This document shows, piece by piece, positions 1 through 9,938 of a stretch of DNA of 36,990 nt. Below the pieces are notes generated by a model, which was not told the origin of the DNA, did not search any database, and saw only the letters and a list, made by a program, of their open reading frames with translations. The stretch comes from Colivivens sp964537205 (GTDB taxonomy: Bacteria > Bacteroidota > Bacteroidia > Bacteroidales > Bacteroidaceae): NCBI GenBank assembly GCA_964537205.1, contig CAZHZH010000019.1, positions 1 through 36,990 of the forward strand, written 5' to 3'. The first letter of the stretch is position 1, and the number at the start of each line of letters is the position of its first letter. The position numbers and the translations under genes are program-made.

Positions 1-111
1 TTGCAGACTTATTGGACCAGCTATTATGAGCTGCAGAAACTTACGCTGTACGACTGGATTCTGAAACGTGATATCGAAGTCGACGTGAACAAGATAATCA
101 CGCGACAATGA
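1..111 (+). CDS. TolC-family outer membrane efflux protein, C-terminal fragment
   Basis: An open frame enters from the left edge and stops with TGA at 109-111, giving 36 residues. The tail contains a YYELQKLTLYDW stretch, which resembles the end of Bacteroidota TolC-like outer membrane factors, where a Tyr-rich helix ends in a LRKLTLYDF-like sequence. The RND adaptor gene starts 39 bp downstream on the same strand, and the order outer membrane factor, adaptor, permease is common in this phylum. The likely role is the outer membrane exit duct of the efflux pump. Only the end is visible, so the family call rests on this short tail plus context. Confidence 0.6.
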   Translation: MQTYWTSYYELQKLTLYDWILKRDIEVDVNKIITRQ

Positions 112-150
112 AAGCGACTTTAAAATGATTAATGACTTTAAGGAATAAAG

Positions 151-1302
151 ATGAAATACAGATTGAATACTTTCCACGCCAGATACAACGGAGGCATGCA
201 TAAGGCAACCTTTTCAGAGCAAGTAAGGGCGTCTCGCGTCTTTGCTATGCTTCTATTTGCGATCACACCTATTTATATATTTAGTTGTGGCAATGGACAG
301 AAAGAGGAAAAGGAACCAGATATCAAGCAAGAAACGGAGTCGTTCATTTATGTGGATACCATGATTCTGCATCAAAGGACATTCAACAGGCAGCTGGTTT
401 GTAACGGACGGTTGTCGGCATTGCAGAAGACCGACTTAAACATGCCAGTGTCAGGTGTCTTGAAAGTAATAAACATCAAAGAAGGGCAACGTGTGGAAAA
501 GGGTGCGGTCATTGCCGCCATTGACGACAGAGACCAGGCTCTTGCATTGGAACGCGCCAACCGTGACATGGAACGCGCCAGGGTGGAACTTCAAGACAAA
601 CTCATTGGTCTTGGTTATTCTGGTATGGACGATAACATTCCCGCCGACGTATTGGAACGCGCAGAGGTCACTTCGGGCTATTACAGTGCAAAATATGAGT
701 TGCAAGCGGCGCAGTCAACGCTAAACGATTGCAAACTGGTCGCCCCGTTCAGCGGCAAGGTGGCAAATGTGGAAGGCCGCCTGCATCAAAGGACTGACAA
801 GCTGTGTACTCTTATCGACGACAGTTTCTTCGATGTAGACTTTAAAATACTTGAAGCGGAACTGGCTTCCATGACGGTCGGAACAAGAATAAAGGTCAGT
901 CCGTTCATAGCCGAAGACCAGATATTCGAGGGCGCTGTCACCGAAATCAACCCGACAGTCGACGACCGCGGACTAATTGAGGTGAAGGCGAGAATAAAGA
1001 ACACATCCGACATGTTGCTCGACGGAATGAACGTGAGAGTGGTGGTGGAGAACACTGTACCCGACATGTTTGTGGTTCCTAAGGACGCTGTGGTTGAACG
1101 CGACGGCTATCACGTCATATTCTTATATGAGAATGGAAGGACGGTATGGACGTATGTTGATATTGTATACAGCAACATTAACGAATACGCTATTGCCGGA
1201 AGTCAAAAGAAGGAGACCACTATTCACGACGGCGACATTGTAATTACATCTGGCAACCTTAATCTGGCTGATGACACGGAAGTGAAAATAAATGAGGAAT
1301 AA
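151..1302 (+). CDS. RND efflux periplasmic adaptor (membrane fusion protein), lipoprotein
   Basis: This 383-residue protein has the layout of HlyD/AcrA-type adaptors. A hydrophobic segment (about residues 31-45) ends at Cys46, a plausible lipoprotein cysteine. It is followed by a barrel-sandwich (lipoyl-like) half near 75-115 with VLKVINIKEGQRVEKG, a short helical hairpin (about 125-170), the second half with LVAPFSGKVANVEG, then beta-barrel and membrane-proximal domains. It would bridge the inner membrane permease and the TolC-like channel. The start at 151 is preceded by AAGGA at a normal distance. Met16 (position 196) would give a more usual lipoprotein signal length and cannot be excluded. 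The gene overlaps the first permease gene by 11 bp, so the two are translationally coupled. Confidence 0.9.
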   Translation: MKYRLNTFHARYNGGMHKATFSEQVRASRVFAMLLFAITPIYIFSCGNGQKEEKEPDIKQETESFIYVDTMILHQRTFNRQLVCNGRLSALQKTDLNMPVSGVLKVINIKEGQRVEKGAVIAAIDDRDQALALERANRDMERARVELQDKLIGLGYSGMDDNIPADVLERAEVTSGYYSAKYELQAAQSTLNDCKLVAPFSGKVANVEGRLHQRTDKLCTLIDDSFFDVDFKILEAELASMTVGTRIKVSPFIAEDQIFEGAVTEINPTVDDRGLIEVKARIKNTSDMLLDGMNVRVVVENTVPDMFVVPKDAVVERDGYHVIFLYENGRTVWTYVDIVYSNINEYAIAGSQKKETTIHDGDIVITSGNLNLADDTEVKINEE

Positions 1303-4300
1303 TCTTCTAAATAGTATTGTACGACGACCAGTTGCGGTCTCCATGTGCGTAATTACGCTGATTGTACTCGGCGTGTTGTCGCTGCGATACATCCCAGTAT
1401 CGCTGATGCCTGATATAGACATTCCTAAAATCACCGTACAAGTAAGTGGCGACGGCATGTCGGCGCAGGAAGTGGACGGTAAGTTGATATCCCCACTACG
1501 TGGGCAACTGATGCAGGTGGCTGGACTGAAGGACATCGAGAGTGAAGCCAAGATGGACGGTGGAAGTATAACGATGACATTTGAGCCTGGATCTGACATG
1601 AGCCTGCTGTTTATTGAGGTCAACGAGAAAGTGGATCGTGCTATGAACTCGCTTTACAATGTGATGGAGCGTCCGAAAGTTGTGAAGGCAAGTGCAATGG
1701 ACATACCCGCCATGTATATGGATATACGACTGAAACCGGGACACGACATGGACGACGGCGGCTTGAGGTTCGCACAGTTGGGACGGTTCGCAAGGAAGGT
1801 TGTCACGCACCGAGTGGAACAGATCCCATACGTGGCGATGGTTGATATCAGCGGAACAACAGGGACTGAGATTTTATGCATACCTGATCTGAGCAAGACA
1901 CAGCCGCTTGGCATAACCAATGCTGATATCGAACATGCCATCAGTGAGAACAATATTACATTAGGCGCACTGAGCGTTGTCGACGGATTGTATAGATACA
2001 GCATCCATTTCGACTCGCAAATCCTGAACAAAGAAGACATTGAAAACATATACCTTAATATAAATGGCAGGCTGCTGCAACTTAAGGACATTTGTGACAT
2101 AGAGGAGAGGGTAACCGTGCGCAACGGACTTGTACGCCACGATGAAGACAACGCCGTCACGCTTGCCATTATAAAACAGAACGACGCACAGATGTCGGAC
2201 TTGCAAGAGAGCGTGGACGAGCTTGTGGCACAGTTAAGGAATGAGTATCCCGACTTGGACTTTCAGTTGACACGCGACCAAACACAGTTGTTGGACTATT
2301 CCATAAGCAGCTTGCGATGGAGCCTTATCGCAGGAGCGATAATGGCATGCCTGATACTCTTCCTTTTTATGCGTAACTGGCGTATGCCGCTTCTCATAAT
2401 CTTTACAATTCCAATATCACTTATAATAACTTTTGCCTGTTTCTATTTACTTGACATATCAGTTAATATCATCTCGCTATCAGGACTCATTCTCGGTGTG
2501 GGCATGATTGTCGACAACAGTATAATCGTTATTGACAACATAGTGCAAAAGTGGCGCAACGGCATGCGGCTTGTTGACGCAGTGGTGAAAGGGACTACGG
2601 AAGTATTCGCTCCAATGCTCAGTTCTGTACTCACCACTTGCTCTGTATTCGTTCCGCTTATATTCTTGAGCGGCACTGCCGGTGCCTTGTTCTATGATCA
2701 GGCGATGGGAATAACCACAAGCCTGTTCGCATCGCTTGCGGTAGCCACACTCGTCATCCCCGTGTATTTCTATGTGCTGTTCAGCTCTAAGCACAAGGCA
2801 CATCATCCTCCAACTGCGGATAATCAAACATGGCTTTTCAAATGGTATGAGAAAACCATGCGATTTGTCCTTAGGCATCAAAAAACAGCACTGGCAGGCT
2901 TTGTGGTCATCATTGCCGCCATAATAATTGTGTATCCACATTTGAAGAAAGAGCGCTTGCCAGAGATGGACTACACGGACGCCTTGTTGACCATTGATTG
3001 GAATGAGGGAATATCGGTCGACGAGAACGACAGGCGGTGTTCGCTCTTGATTAAATCTGTAGAGGACAAGGTGGAGACTTCAACATCGTTGATCGGCACT
3101 CAAGAGTTTATCCTGTCACATACAAAGGACATGTCAGCATCGGAATGTACGGTTTACTTTAAGTGCGGCTCAAATTCGGAACTGCTTGACGTGCAGGATC
3201 GGATAAGAAACTATTTGGAGGCGAATTATCCAAACAGCACGGCTGTGTTCAGCGCGTCTGGCAATTTGTTTGACATGATATTCGCAGGGCAGGGAAACGC
3301 CGATTTGGAAATTCATCTTCAGACATCGGGCGGAAAACGTCCAGACTTGATAACTGCGGAAAAATTCATCGGTACGCTGAAAGACAAGATGCACGACCTC
3401 AATATACAACCAATCGCAAAAGAACAGCAGATTAGGTATGAGGCAGATGTGGAACAGCTCGCATTGTACAAAATCAGCTATCAGACATTGTACAACAGAC
3501 TCAAGGAACTCCTCGACAAAAACCAGATTTATGAAATTAACAGGGGCGAGAGAACGGTTCCTGTGGCTGTGGGTGTAAGCGCAAAGGATGAAGCCACAAT
3601 ATTATCGCACAGTGTGACCAATAGCGAGGAAGTTGAGATTCCATTAAGTTACCTTATTGTGCCGCAAAGGGTGGAGACTTACAAACGCCTGTATGCAGGT
3701 AGCGATGGAGAATATTGTCCTTTGTTCATCAACGCTGATGATGACGAAGTGGAAAGATGCATGGACATAGCCCGTGAAATAGCCGAGGACACGGATGGTC
3801 TGACTGTCTCTTTCCATGGTGATTATTTTGAAAGTCGTGATATGATTGCCGAAGTGATGGTAGTTGTGGTCGTAGCCATCTTGCTGCTTTATTTTATACT
3901 GGCGGCCCAGTTCGAAAGCTTGATACAGCCAATCATTATTTTATCCGAGATCGTGATTGACGTCATGTGCGTGATGCTGGTGCTGTGGATTTTGGGACAG
4001 TCCGTCAATCTGATGTCTATGATCGGCATAGTAGTTATGAGTGGAATAGTCATCAACGACTCCATACTAAAATTGGATACTATCAACCGGCTGCGTAGAA
4101 GAGGAGTCCCGCTTGTAAAGTCTATATTCGTAGCCGGACACAGTAGGCTAAAGCCGATAGTGATGACATCGCTGACTACTATTTTGGCGTTGGTTCCATT
4201 CTTGCATAAAGGAGACATGGGCGCTGCGCTTCAGTTCCCTATGTCGCTCACACTGATTGCGGGAATGATAATCGGAACTCTTGTGAGCCTGTTCTTTGTG

Positions 4301-4339
4301 CCTATGCTTTACTATGTAATTTACAGAAAGCAGAAATGA
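1292..4339 (+). CDS. RND efflux transporter permease, first of a tandem pair
   Basis: This 1015-residue protein matches the full length of AcrB/CzcA-type permeases: a first transmembrane helix after the N-terminus (VAVSMCVITLIVLGVLSL), a large periplasmic loop, a TM2-6 block from about residue 340, then the same pattern repeated with a TM8-12 block from about 860. TM4 carries GMIVDNSIIVIDN, so the proton-relay Asp pair of AcrB (D407/D408) is Asp408-Asn409 here. TM10 has INDSILKLD, with Asn922 where AcrB has Lys940, and the AcrB Arg971 position is Lys954 (SRLKPIVMTSL). It is a proton-driven exporter by family. The substrate cannot be read from sequence. It overlaps the second permease by 4 bp (ATGA). 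Confidence 0.92.
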   Translation: MRNNLLNSIVRRPVAVSMCVITLIVLGVLSLRYIPVSLMPDIDIPKITVQVSGDGMSAQEVDGKLISPLRGQLMQVAGLKDIESEAKMDGGSITMTFEPGSDMSLLFIEVNEKVDRAMNSLYNVMERPKVVKASAMDIPAMYMDIRLKPGHDMDDGGLRFAQLGRFARKVVTHRVEQIPYVAMVDISGTTGTEILCIPDLSKTQPLGITNADIEHAISENNITLGALSVVDGLYRYSIHFDSQILNKEDIENIYLNINGRLLQLKDICDIEERVTVRNGLVRHDEDNAVTLAIIKQNDAQMSDLQESVDELVAQLRNEYPDLDFQLTRDQTQLLDYSISSLRWSLIAGAIMACLILFLFMRNWRMPLLIIFTIPISLIITFACFYLLDISVNIISLSGLILGVGMIVDNSIIVIDNIVQKWRNGMRLVDAVVKGTTEVFAPMLSSVLTTCSVFVPLIFLSGTAGALFYDQAMGITTSLFASLAVATLVIPVYFYVLFSSKHKAHHPPTADNQTWLFKWYEKTMRFVLRHQKTALAGFVVIIAAIIIVYPHLKKERLPEMDYTDALLTIDWNEGISVDENDRRCSLLIKSVEDKVETSTSLIGTQEFILSHTKDMSASECTVYFKCGSNSELLDVQDRIRNYLEANYPNSTAVFSASGNLFDMIFAGQGNADLEIHLQTSGGKRPDLITAEKFIGTLKDKMHDLNIQPIAKEQQIRYEADVEQLALYKISYQTLYNRLKELLDKNQIYEINRGERTVPVAVGVSAKDEATILSHSVTNSEEVEIPLSYLIVPQRVETYKRLYAGSDGEYCPLFINADDDEVERCMDIAREIAEDTDGLTVSFHGDYFESRDMIAEVMVVVVVAILLLYFILAAQFESLIQPIIILSEIVIDVMCVMLVLWILGQSVNLMSMIGIVVMSGIVINDSILKLDTINRLRRRGVPLVKSIFVAGHSRLKPIVMTSLTTILALVPFLHKGDMGAALQFPMSLTLIAGMIIGTLVSLFFVPMLYYVIYRKQK

Positions 4340-7338
4340 AATCGAATTTCCGTACATTGTTGGTCATGTGTGTGCTGATGATAATAGGTATATCATTAGT
4401 TCCACTCATTGATGTGGCGAACGAGCCACGAGCCGAACAAGGGAAGACACTGCGGATAAATTTCAATTGGACCGGAGCCAGCGCAAAAGTTATTGAGCAG
4501 AATGCGACATCAAAGATCGAAGGAATGATGATGGCTGTGGAGGGTGTGGAACAGGTCTCGTCTGTTTCATATTTCGGAAGTGGCGAAATAACTGTGGAAC
4601 TGAAAAAGGAGGCAGACGTGTCGGCTGTGAAATTCGAGATAGCGTCACTCATAAAGAACGTATACCCGAAACTGCCCGAGAATGTAACATATCCGATACT
4701 GTCGGGAGGCGAAGTAGTGCGACGCGGCGAATCGGACAACTCTGTAAAACGTATATTGGAATACCAAATAAACGCGGAAGGAAGTGATGAGCAAATAAAG
4801 GAATGGTTGAACCAGCAGGTGAAGCCGCAGATAGAACGAGAGAAGGGTGTCCATGATGTGGAGATAACAGGTGGAACAGGGCGGTATATTGAAATAATAT
4901 ATGATCCTTCGAAAGCCGTTGCCGCTGGAATTACAATGACAGACATTGAGAATGCCATACGCAGTTATATAGGTAGAGAAGGATTTGTCAGCGACGTAAT
5001 TGCCACTGAACGGCATGGAGGCAAGGAACGTTTGAGTCTGTATCTTGCCACGTCGCACTATAACGGAAATCTTGCCGACATACCGATAAAGAGGGTGGGG
5101 AACACTGTCGTTTATTTGAACAACCTTGCGACGCTGGAATATAAAGACCGTCTGCCTGACAGCTACTATCGGGTGAACGGACTGAACACCATCTACATGA
5201 ATGTGAACGCTGACGCAGACGCAAATATGATATTGACAGCACAAAGAGTGATTGAACTTATCGACGGACAGCCTGATAGCGGACCACATTTCGCTCTTAC
5301 TCGCAATGTGGCGGAAGAGCAGATGAAAGACCTCCGTAGTCTGGCATGGCAAAGCATGTTGTCATTTGCAATATTAATGGTGTTTGTATGGCTGACAATG
5401 CGCAACTGGAAATATCTTACGATCATAGCTTTGACTCTTGTCGCCGATATCCTGATGGCTGTCATCGCTTATTGGCTCTTCGACATACGCATGCATCCAT
5501 ATTCGATTGCGGGAGTAACCGTATCGCTTGGGCTCATCATTGACGCGTCCATTGTCATGACCGATCATTACAGCTATTACCACAACCGGAAGATATTGTT
5601 TTCTGTATTTGCCGCCTTGATGACAACTGTCGGTGCATTGGTTGTCGTATTCTTTCTGCCTGACGATATCAAACACGATTTGCGTGATTTTACTTGGGTT
5701 ATAATCATTAATCTAATAGTTGCGTTGGTTGTGGCATACGCTTTCGTCCCAGCCATTACTGACATATTGCACTACAGTAGCAAAAAGACAGTTGTCGTAC
5801 ACCATAGGCACTTGATGCTATTATGGAATAAATGGTATGCCAAGTACATTCGCATGTTTTCACGTCATAAAAAAATATCAGTTGCCGTCTGTCTTGTGTT
5901 TGTCACCGCATTGTTGTACTATAGCATATACCTGTTCACTAACTCCACATCCATTAATAGAGGAGACAAAGAAAAAGAGTATGTCTTGCACGTCAGGGCG
6001 CAGATGCCATTGGGGGGAACCGCCGCGCAACTGAATGAGAAAATTGTGATGCTGGAACAATTTATATCAAATTACAAAAAAGAAGTAAAGCGTTTTGAAA
6101 CCAATATCGGTTCGTGGGGAGCCATAGTCAACATTGAGTTCACCGACAGTGCCAAAGCAACGGGATTTCCGTATGCGTTTGAACAGAAGGTGATAGGAAA
6201 GATTGTTACAATCGGCGGAGCGGATTGGAGTACATACGGAGTCAGCGACAGAGGATTCAGCAACTCTCTTAATCTGCAATACAGAGCCTATAATATAAAT
6301 ATATCCGGGTATGACTATGACCAGCTATACCGTTATGCCGAGGACATAATGGACACGATTGCAAAAAACAGCCGCATTGTGGATGCGGTGATAGAGATTC
6401 CCGACTATGAAAACCAACCTGATGAATATTACATGAGGTACAATAAAGAGACGATGGCTCTTTATTCGGTAAGCATGCCACAAGTATATAGTACCCTTCA
6501 GGGTATGTTGTCAGAACAAGAGGCTGGTTCTTTTAGTGACGGCAAAAAGTTGACGGATGTGGTAGTGAAGTCCGGACAACGTGACAATTTCGACTTGTGG
6601 AACCTGCAGAATTCTTATATAAAGGTGGACACTACGGATGTCAAACTCTCTGATTTTGCCACTATAACGCGTCGGGAGGCGAAAAACTGCATTCCGAAAC
6701 GCAACCAGGAATATGTGCTTAGGGTGGCTTTCAATATACTTGGCTCGTATAGTTATACTGATAAGTTGATGAAACGGCTGCGTGAAAACATATCCGACAG
6801 ACTGCCTGTCGGATTCAAATGCGAAGCCCCTTCATTCAATTGGTATGAAGAGACTGCAAGGCAGTATTGGCTTATTGGCATTGTGATTTTGATTATATAC
6901 ATGATATGCGCAGTGCTGTTCGAATCGCTTACCATTCCTTTCGTCATAATAATCAACATACCAGTATCGTTGGCTGGCACGTTTCTTACATTCTATTTTA
7001 TGGGAGTGGAGTTCGGCAGCGGAGGATTGGCTTCTATAGTATTGCTGTGCGGAGTTGCCGTTAATTCTGCAATTTACATCATTGCGCACCTTTGTGGTGA
7101 CTCCAATTATAAACACCTAACTGTCCGTACATATATGAGAGCGTATAATCATAAAATCGTTCCTGTATTTCTTACAACCATCACCACGATGGCAGGACTT
7201 GTGCCTTTCATGCTGAACTCTGCGAATAATAATTTTTGGTTCGCCTTTGCTGTTGGCTCCATGGGCGGTTTGGTCGCCTCCGTCTTCTCACTCGTATTCG
7301 TTATGCCAGTCTTCTTCAAGCGACTCCACGCCGTGTAG
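4336..7338 (+). CDS. RND efflux transporter permease, second and divergent copy
   Basis: This 1000-residue protein has the same twofold RND topology as the upstream gene but clearly diverges from it. TM4 reads GLIIDASIVMTDH (Asp403 kept, the second Asp is Ala404). TM10 reads GVAVNSAIYIIAH (Asn910 in the Lys940 position), and the AcrB Arg971 position is Val942. The relay is therefore more degraded than in its partner, which suggests a supporting subunit in a mixed trimer, as known for heteromeric MdtB/MdtC. That is inference. The ATG overlaps the upstream stop. The last 51 bp are also the 3' end of the opposite-strand lysozyme gene. No terminator is visible at this end. Confidence 0.9.
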   Translation: MKSNFRTLLVMCVLMIIGISLVPLIDVANEPRAEQGKTLRINFNWTGASAKVIEQNATSKIEGMMMAVEGVEQVSSVSYFGSGEITVELKKEADVSAVKFEIASLIKNVYPKLPENVTYPILSGGEVVRRGESDNSVKRILEYQINAEGSDEQIKEWLNQQVKPQIEREKGVHDVEITGGTGRYIEIIYDPSKAVAAGITMTDIENAIRSYIGREGFVSDVIATERHGGKERLSLYLATSHYNGNLADIPIKRVGNTVVYLNNLATLEYKDRLPDSYYRVNGLNTIYMNVNADADANMILTAQRVIELIDGQPDSGPHFALTRNVAEEQMKDLRSLAWQSMLSFAILMVFVWLTMRNWKYLTIIALTLVADILMAVIAYWLFDIRMHPYSIAGVTVSLGLIIDASIVMTDHYSYYHNRKILFSVFAALMTTVGALVVVFFLPDDIKHDLRDFTWVIIINLIVALVVAYAFVPAITDILHYSSKKTVVVHHRHLMLLWNKWYAKYIRMFSRHKKISVAVCLVFVTALLYYSIYLFTNSTSINRGDKEKEYVLHVRAQMPLGGTAAQLNEKIVMLEQFISNYKKEVKRFETNIGSWGAIVNIEFTDSAKATGFPYAFEQKVIGKIVTIGGADWSTYGVSDRGFSNSLNLQYRAYNINISGYDYDQLYRYAEDIMDTIAKNSRIVDAVIEIPDYENQPDEYYMRYNKETMALYSVSMPQVYSTLQGMLSEQEAGSFSDGKKLTDVVVKSGQRDNFDLWNLQNSYIKVDTTDVKLSDFATITRREAKNCIPKRNQEYVLRVAFNILGSYSYTDKLMKRLRENISDRLPVGFKCEAPSFNWYEETARQYWLIGIVILIIYMICAVLFESLTIPFVIIINIPVSLAGTFLTFYFMGVEFGSGGLASIVLLCGVAVNSAIYIIAHLCGDSNYKHLTVRTYMRAYNHKIVPVFLTTITTMAGLVPFMLNSANNNFWFAFAVGSMGGLVASVFSLVFVMPVFFKRLHAV

Positions 7339-8247
7339 CTTTTTCTTGTATTCCACGATGGTCAGTTTCTGAAGTTCCTCATATGTGCCGTTGAACACAT
7401 TGATGTCCACATTTCCCGTTATGCCGTCAATTTCCCCTTGGTCGGAATGTTGCCAAAACTTCCATTCACCCTTATACGATAGTTCTTTCACATAATAGTG
7501 CGCAATCCAAAACGGATAACGGTCAAATTCCGGAGTGTTCAGGTAGTGAATTCGGAATGAATACGACGTATATAATATAGGTGGTACGCCATAGTGCTGT
7601 TCAACGTAGTTCATCCATTTAATGACATTCTCTCTAAGATGTTCGGGAGTGAGATTGTCGATCTTTTCAACATCAAGTATTGGCAAAATATCATAACCTT
7701 CAAGTTGAGCAATCCGACAGAAGTGTTTTGCCTGGCTGACAGGGTTGCTTTGTGTGGAAAAGAAATGGTATGCGCCGCGAAGGAAGCCATTCTTGTGTGC
7801 CTTTGCGAAATTCTCATTGAAGTTTTCGTCGATGATGTCTGTCCCTTCAGTCGCTTTTATCAGAATGAAGCGTATAGGCACTCCGTTGATTTCGGCGTTA
7901 CGCAACTTGTCCCAGTCTATTTCCGCCTGATAATGGCTAATGTCAATTCCGCGTACTTCGCCATCCGGATAAACGATCTCACCAAACTTTGCCTTGATGA
8001 CAAACGCATTATCTATTATAACGCGGCATGCAATATAGACGCACAATGCTACTACTATACCAATCAGCGTCCATAGAACGAAGTATGGTATACGACACAA
8101 AGGGGAAGAATTGACTGCCTTCTTCCCCTTTACATGTATTGTGGCTTTTTTGACAGTTGAAGGTTTGCGAGTGCCGACGTTCTTCTTTTGCGAAGCTTTC
8201 GGTCTTGTCGTCTTATGCTTTACCTTCCCTGCCTTATTGTTTGCCAT
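7288..8247 (-). CDS. GH25-family lysozyme-like membrane-anchored protein
   Basis: This 319-residue protein has a Lys/Arg-rich cytoplasmic N-terminus (1-50), one membrane segment (about 54-78) and an extracytoplasmic GH25 muramidase domain (about 98-300). GH25 hallmarks are GIDISHYQ with Asp102, LIKATEG, GAYHFF and LDVEK with Asp192/Glu194, the expected acidic catalytic residues; WIAHYY and KFWQHSD follow late in the domain. The family hydrolyses the beta-1,4 MurNAc-GlcNAc bond of peptidoglycan. The inner-membrane anchor points to remodelling of the cell's own wall. Its ATG follows the pfp stop by one base, so it is almost certainly co-transcribed with pfp. Its charged C-terminal tail is encoded opposite the last codons of the RND permease gene. 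Confidence 0.9.
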   Translation of the reverse strand: MANNKAGKVKHKTTRPKASQKKNVGTRKPSTVKKATIHVKGKKAVNSSPLCRIPYFVLWTLIGIVVALCVYIACRVIIDNAFVIKAKFGEIVYPDGEVRGIDISHYQAEIDWDKLRNAEINGVPIRFILIKATEGTDIIDENFNENFAKAHKNGFLRGAYHFFSTQSNPVSQAKHFCRIAQLEGYDILPILDVEKIDNLTPEHLRENVIKWMNYVEQHYGVPPILYTSYSFRIHYLNTPEFDRYPFWIAHYYVKELSYKGEWKFWQHSDQGEIDGITGNVDINVFNGTYEELQKLTIVEYKKKLHGVESLEEDWHNEYE

Positions 8248-8248
8248 A

Positions 8249-9886
8249 TTATTTCATTTGCTCCAACTTAAGTGTCTTTGTAGGCTGGTCGCAAACTTCG
8301 GTAGGTCCCCAATACTGAATTGGTCCAGGATAAACGTATGCTGTCTGCTTTGCCCACTCGTCTCTGTGTGCCGCGAAATACTTGAATGGCGCTCCATCGA
8401 GTTCAACAAGGGCTTTGCGGATAACCGGCTTCATCTTGCCATTACGTTTTTCCATGTTCATCATCATCGTGATTGGCACCCCACCTGCAATCCATTCAGC
8501 GGCAGGCGCAGTTGTATTCTTGACGATTGACATGTAGCCAGTTTTGCCATTTACGATCAAACGTGATGCATTGTAACCGAGTGAGTAACAATAGTCGGCA
8601 TCGTAATTAGAAGGTGCCGCACAGCGACCTTCATATCCGAAGAAGTGGTGTTGTGTTCCGAACTTGCCTACATACTTGCCTTCCTTCTTCCATTGTTCGA
8701 GCTTTGCCCCAACCATAGTGGAAAGAAGCTTTTCTGTCTCGATGAGTGATACCTGCACGTTTCCATGCGGATCGCGGTCGAGTGCGAGCTGACGTGCCAC
8801 ACTTGTTGGAAGTGAGTTGAAAACTGCGAGATTTTCTTTTGAAATGTGGTTCTTTACATAATCTATTTGCTCACTGCGTCCAAGATTCTTTGCCTCAGGC
8901 ATAGCAAGAACATCATTGAGTTGCGCAATTAATTTCTTTATGGCAGGGATAAACTCAATAAGTCCTTCCGGAATAAGCACGGTACCGAAATTGTTGCCTT
9001 CAGCCGCACGGTCCGCAACAACCTTTGCTATGTATGTCACAACATCGTCAAGCGAAAGTTCTTTTGCTTCCACTTCCTCACTGATCAAACAAATGTTAGG
9101 TTGGCATTGAAGTGCGCACTCAAGTGCTATATGCGATGCGGAACGACCCATCAACTTAATGAAATGCCAATATTTGCGGGCAGAGTTACAATCGCGCTGA
9201 ATGTTTCCAATCAACTCAGAGTATGTCTTGCATGCAGTATCGAAACCGAATGATGTTTCAATCTGTTCGTTTTTCAAGTCACCATCTATTGTCTTTGGGC
9301 AGCCAATAACCTGGACACCATATTTCTTTGCCGCATAATATTCGGCAAGTACACATGCGTTGGTGTTTGAATCATCACCACCTATAATTACAAGGGCCTT
9401 GATTCCAAGTTCGCGTAGAATTTGAATTCCTTTCTCGAACTGGTCTACTTCTTCCAGTTTTGTACGACCCGAGCCAATTATGTCAAACCCGCCAGTATTA
9501 CGATATTCATCCATAATATCTGCTGTTATCTCCATGTATTTGTGATCAACCAAGCCTCCAGGACCTAAAATAAAGCCATAAAGACGGTTGGCCGGGTTCA
9601 GAGACTTTATGCCATCGAACAATCCAGATATCACATTATGACCACCAGGAGCTTGTCCTCCTGAAAGTATGACACCGACGTTGAATGGTTCGTATTCCTT
9701 CTTCTCTCCTGGCTCAAATTCAATGACGGGCATTCCGTATGTATTAGGGAATAACGCCTTAATTTCTTCTTGGTTGCCTACCGACTGAGTCGGGGCGCCT
9801 TCTTTGGCAATCACCGGACCAAGCAACGCCTTAGGGAGTTTTGGCTGATAAGCCGCACGAGCTATTTGCAATGCACTTTTTTCCAT
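8249..9886 (-). CDS. pfp: diphosphate--fructose-6-phosphate 1-phosphotransferase (PPi-PFK)
   Basis: This 545-residue enzyme is the long PFK form, which reversibly phosphorylates fructose 6-phosphate with pyrophosphate in glycolysis. Sequence signatures are GVILSGGQAPGGHNVI near the N-terminus, GGDDSNTNA with Asp171-Asp172, and PKTIDGDL. The second Asp of GGDD replaces the Gly of ATP-dependent enzymes (GGDGS) and blocks ATP, a recognised marker of PPi specificity. MGRSASHIALECALQ and the C-terminal FGYEGRCAAPSNYD region also fit the long PFP group. It is the first gene of a two-gene unit with the GH25 gene. A TAnnTTTG element lies about 50 bp upstream on its strand. Confidence 0.96.
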   Translation of the reverse strand: MEKSALQIARAAYQPKLPKALLGPVIAKEGAPTQSVGNQEEIKALFPNTYGMPVIEFEPGEKKEYEPFNVGVILSGGQAPGGHNVISGLFDGIKSLNPANRLYGFILGPGGLVDHKYMEITADIMDEYRNTGGFDIIGSGRTKLEEVDQFEKGIQILRELGIKALVIIGGDDSNTNACVLAEYYAAKKYGVQVIGCPKTIDGDLKNEQIETSFGFDTACKTYSELIGNIQRDCNSARKYWHFIKLMGRSASHIALECALQCQPNICLISEEVEAKELSLDDVVTYIAKVVADRAAEGNNFGTVLIPEGLIEFIPAIKKLIAQLNDVLAMPEAKNLGRSEQIDYVKNHISKENLAVFNSLPTSVARQLALDRDPHGNVQVSLIETEKLLSTMVGAKLEQWKKEGKYVGKFGTQHHFFGYEGRCAAPSNYDADYCYSLGYNASRLIVNGKTGYMSIVKNTTAPAAEWIAGGVPITMMMNMEKRNGKMKPVIRKALVELDGAPFKYFAAHRDEWAKQTAYVYPGPIQYWGPTEVCDQPTKTLKLEQMK

Positions 9887-9938
9887 GTTCGTATTGTTTA
9901 AATTGAATTATTAATCTAATGGATTTCATTTTTACATG

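Noticed and set aside
7594..8076. 160-codon plus-strand frame opposite the GH25 gene
   Set aside because: It is antisense to a clear GH25 domain and shows no protein-like features of its own.
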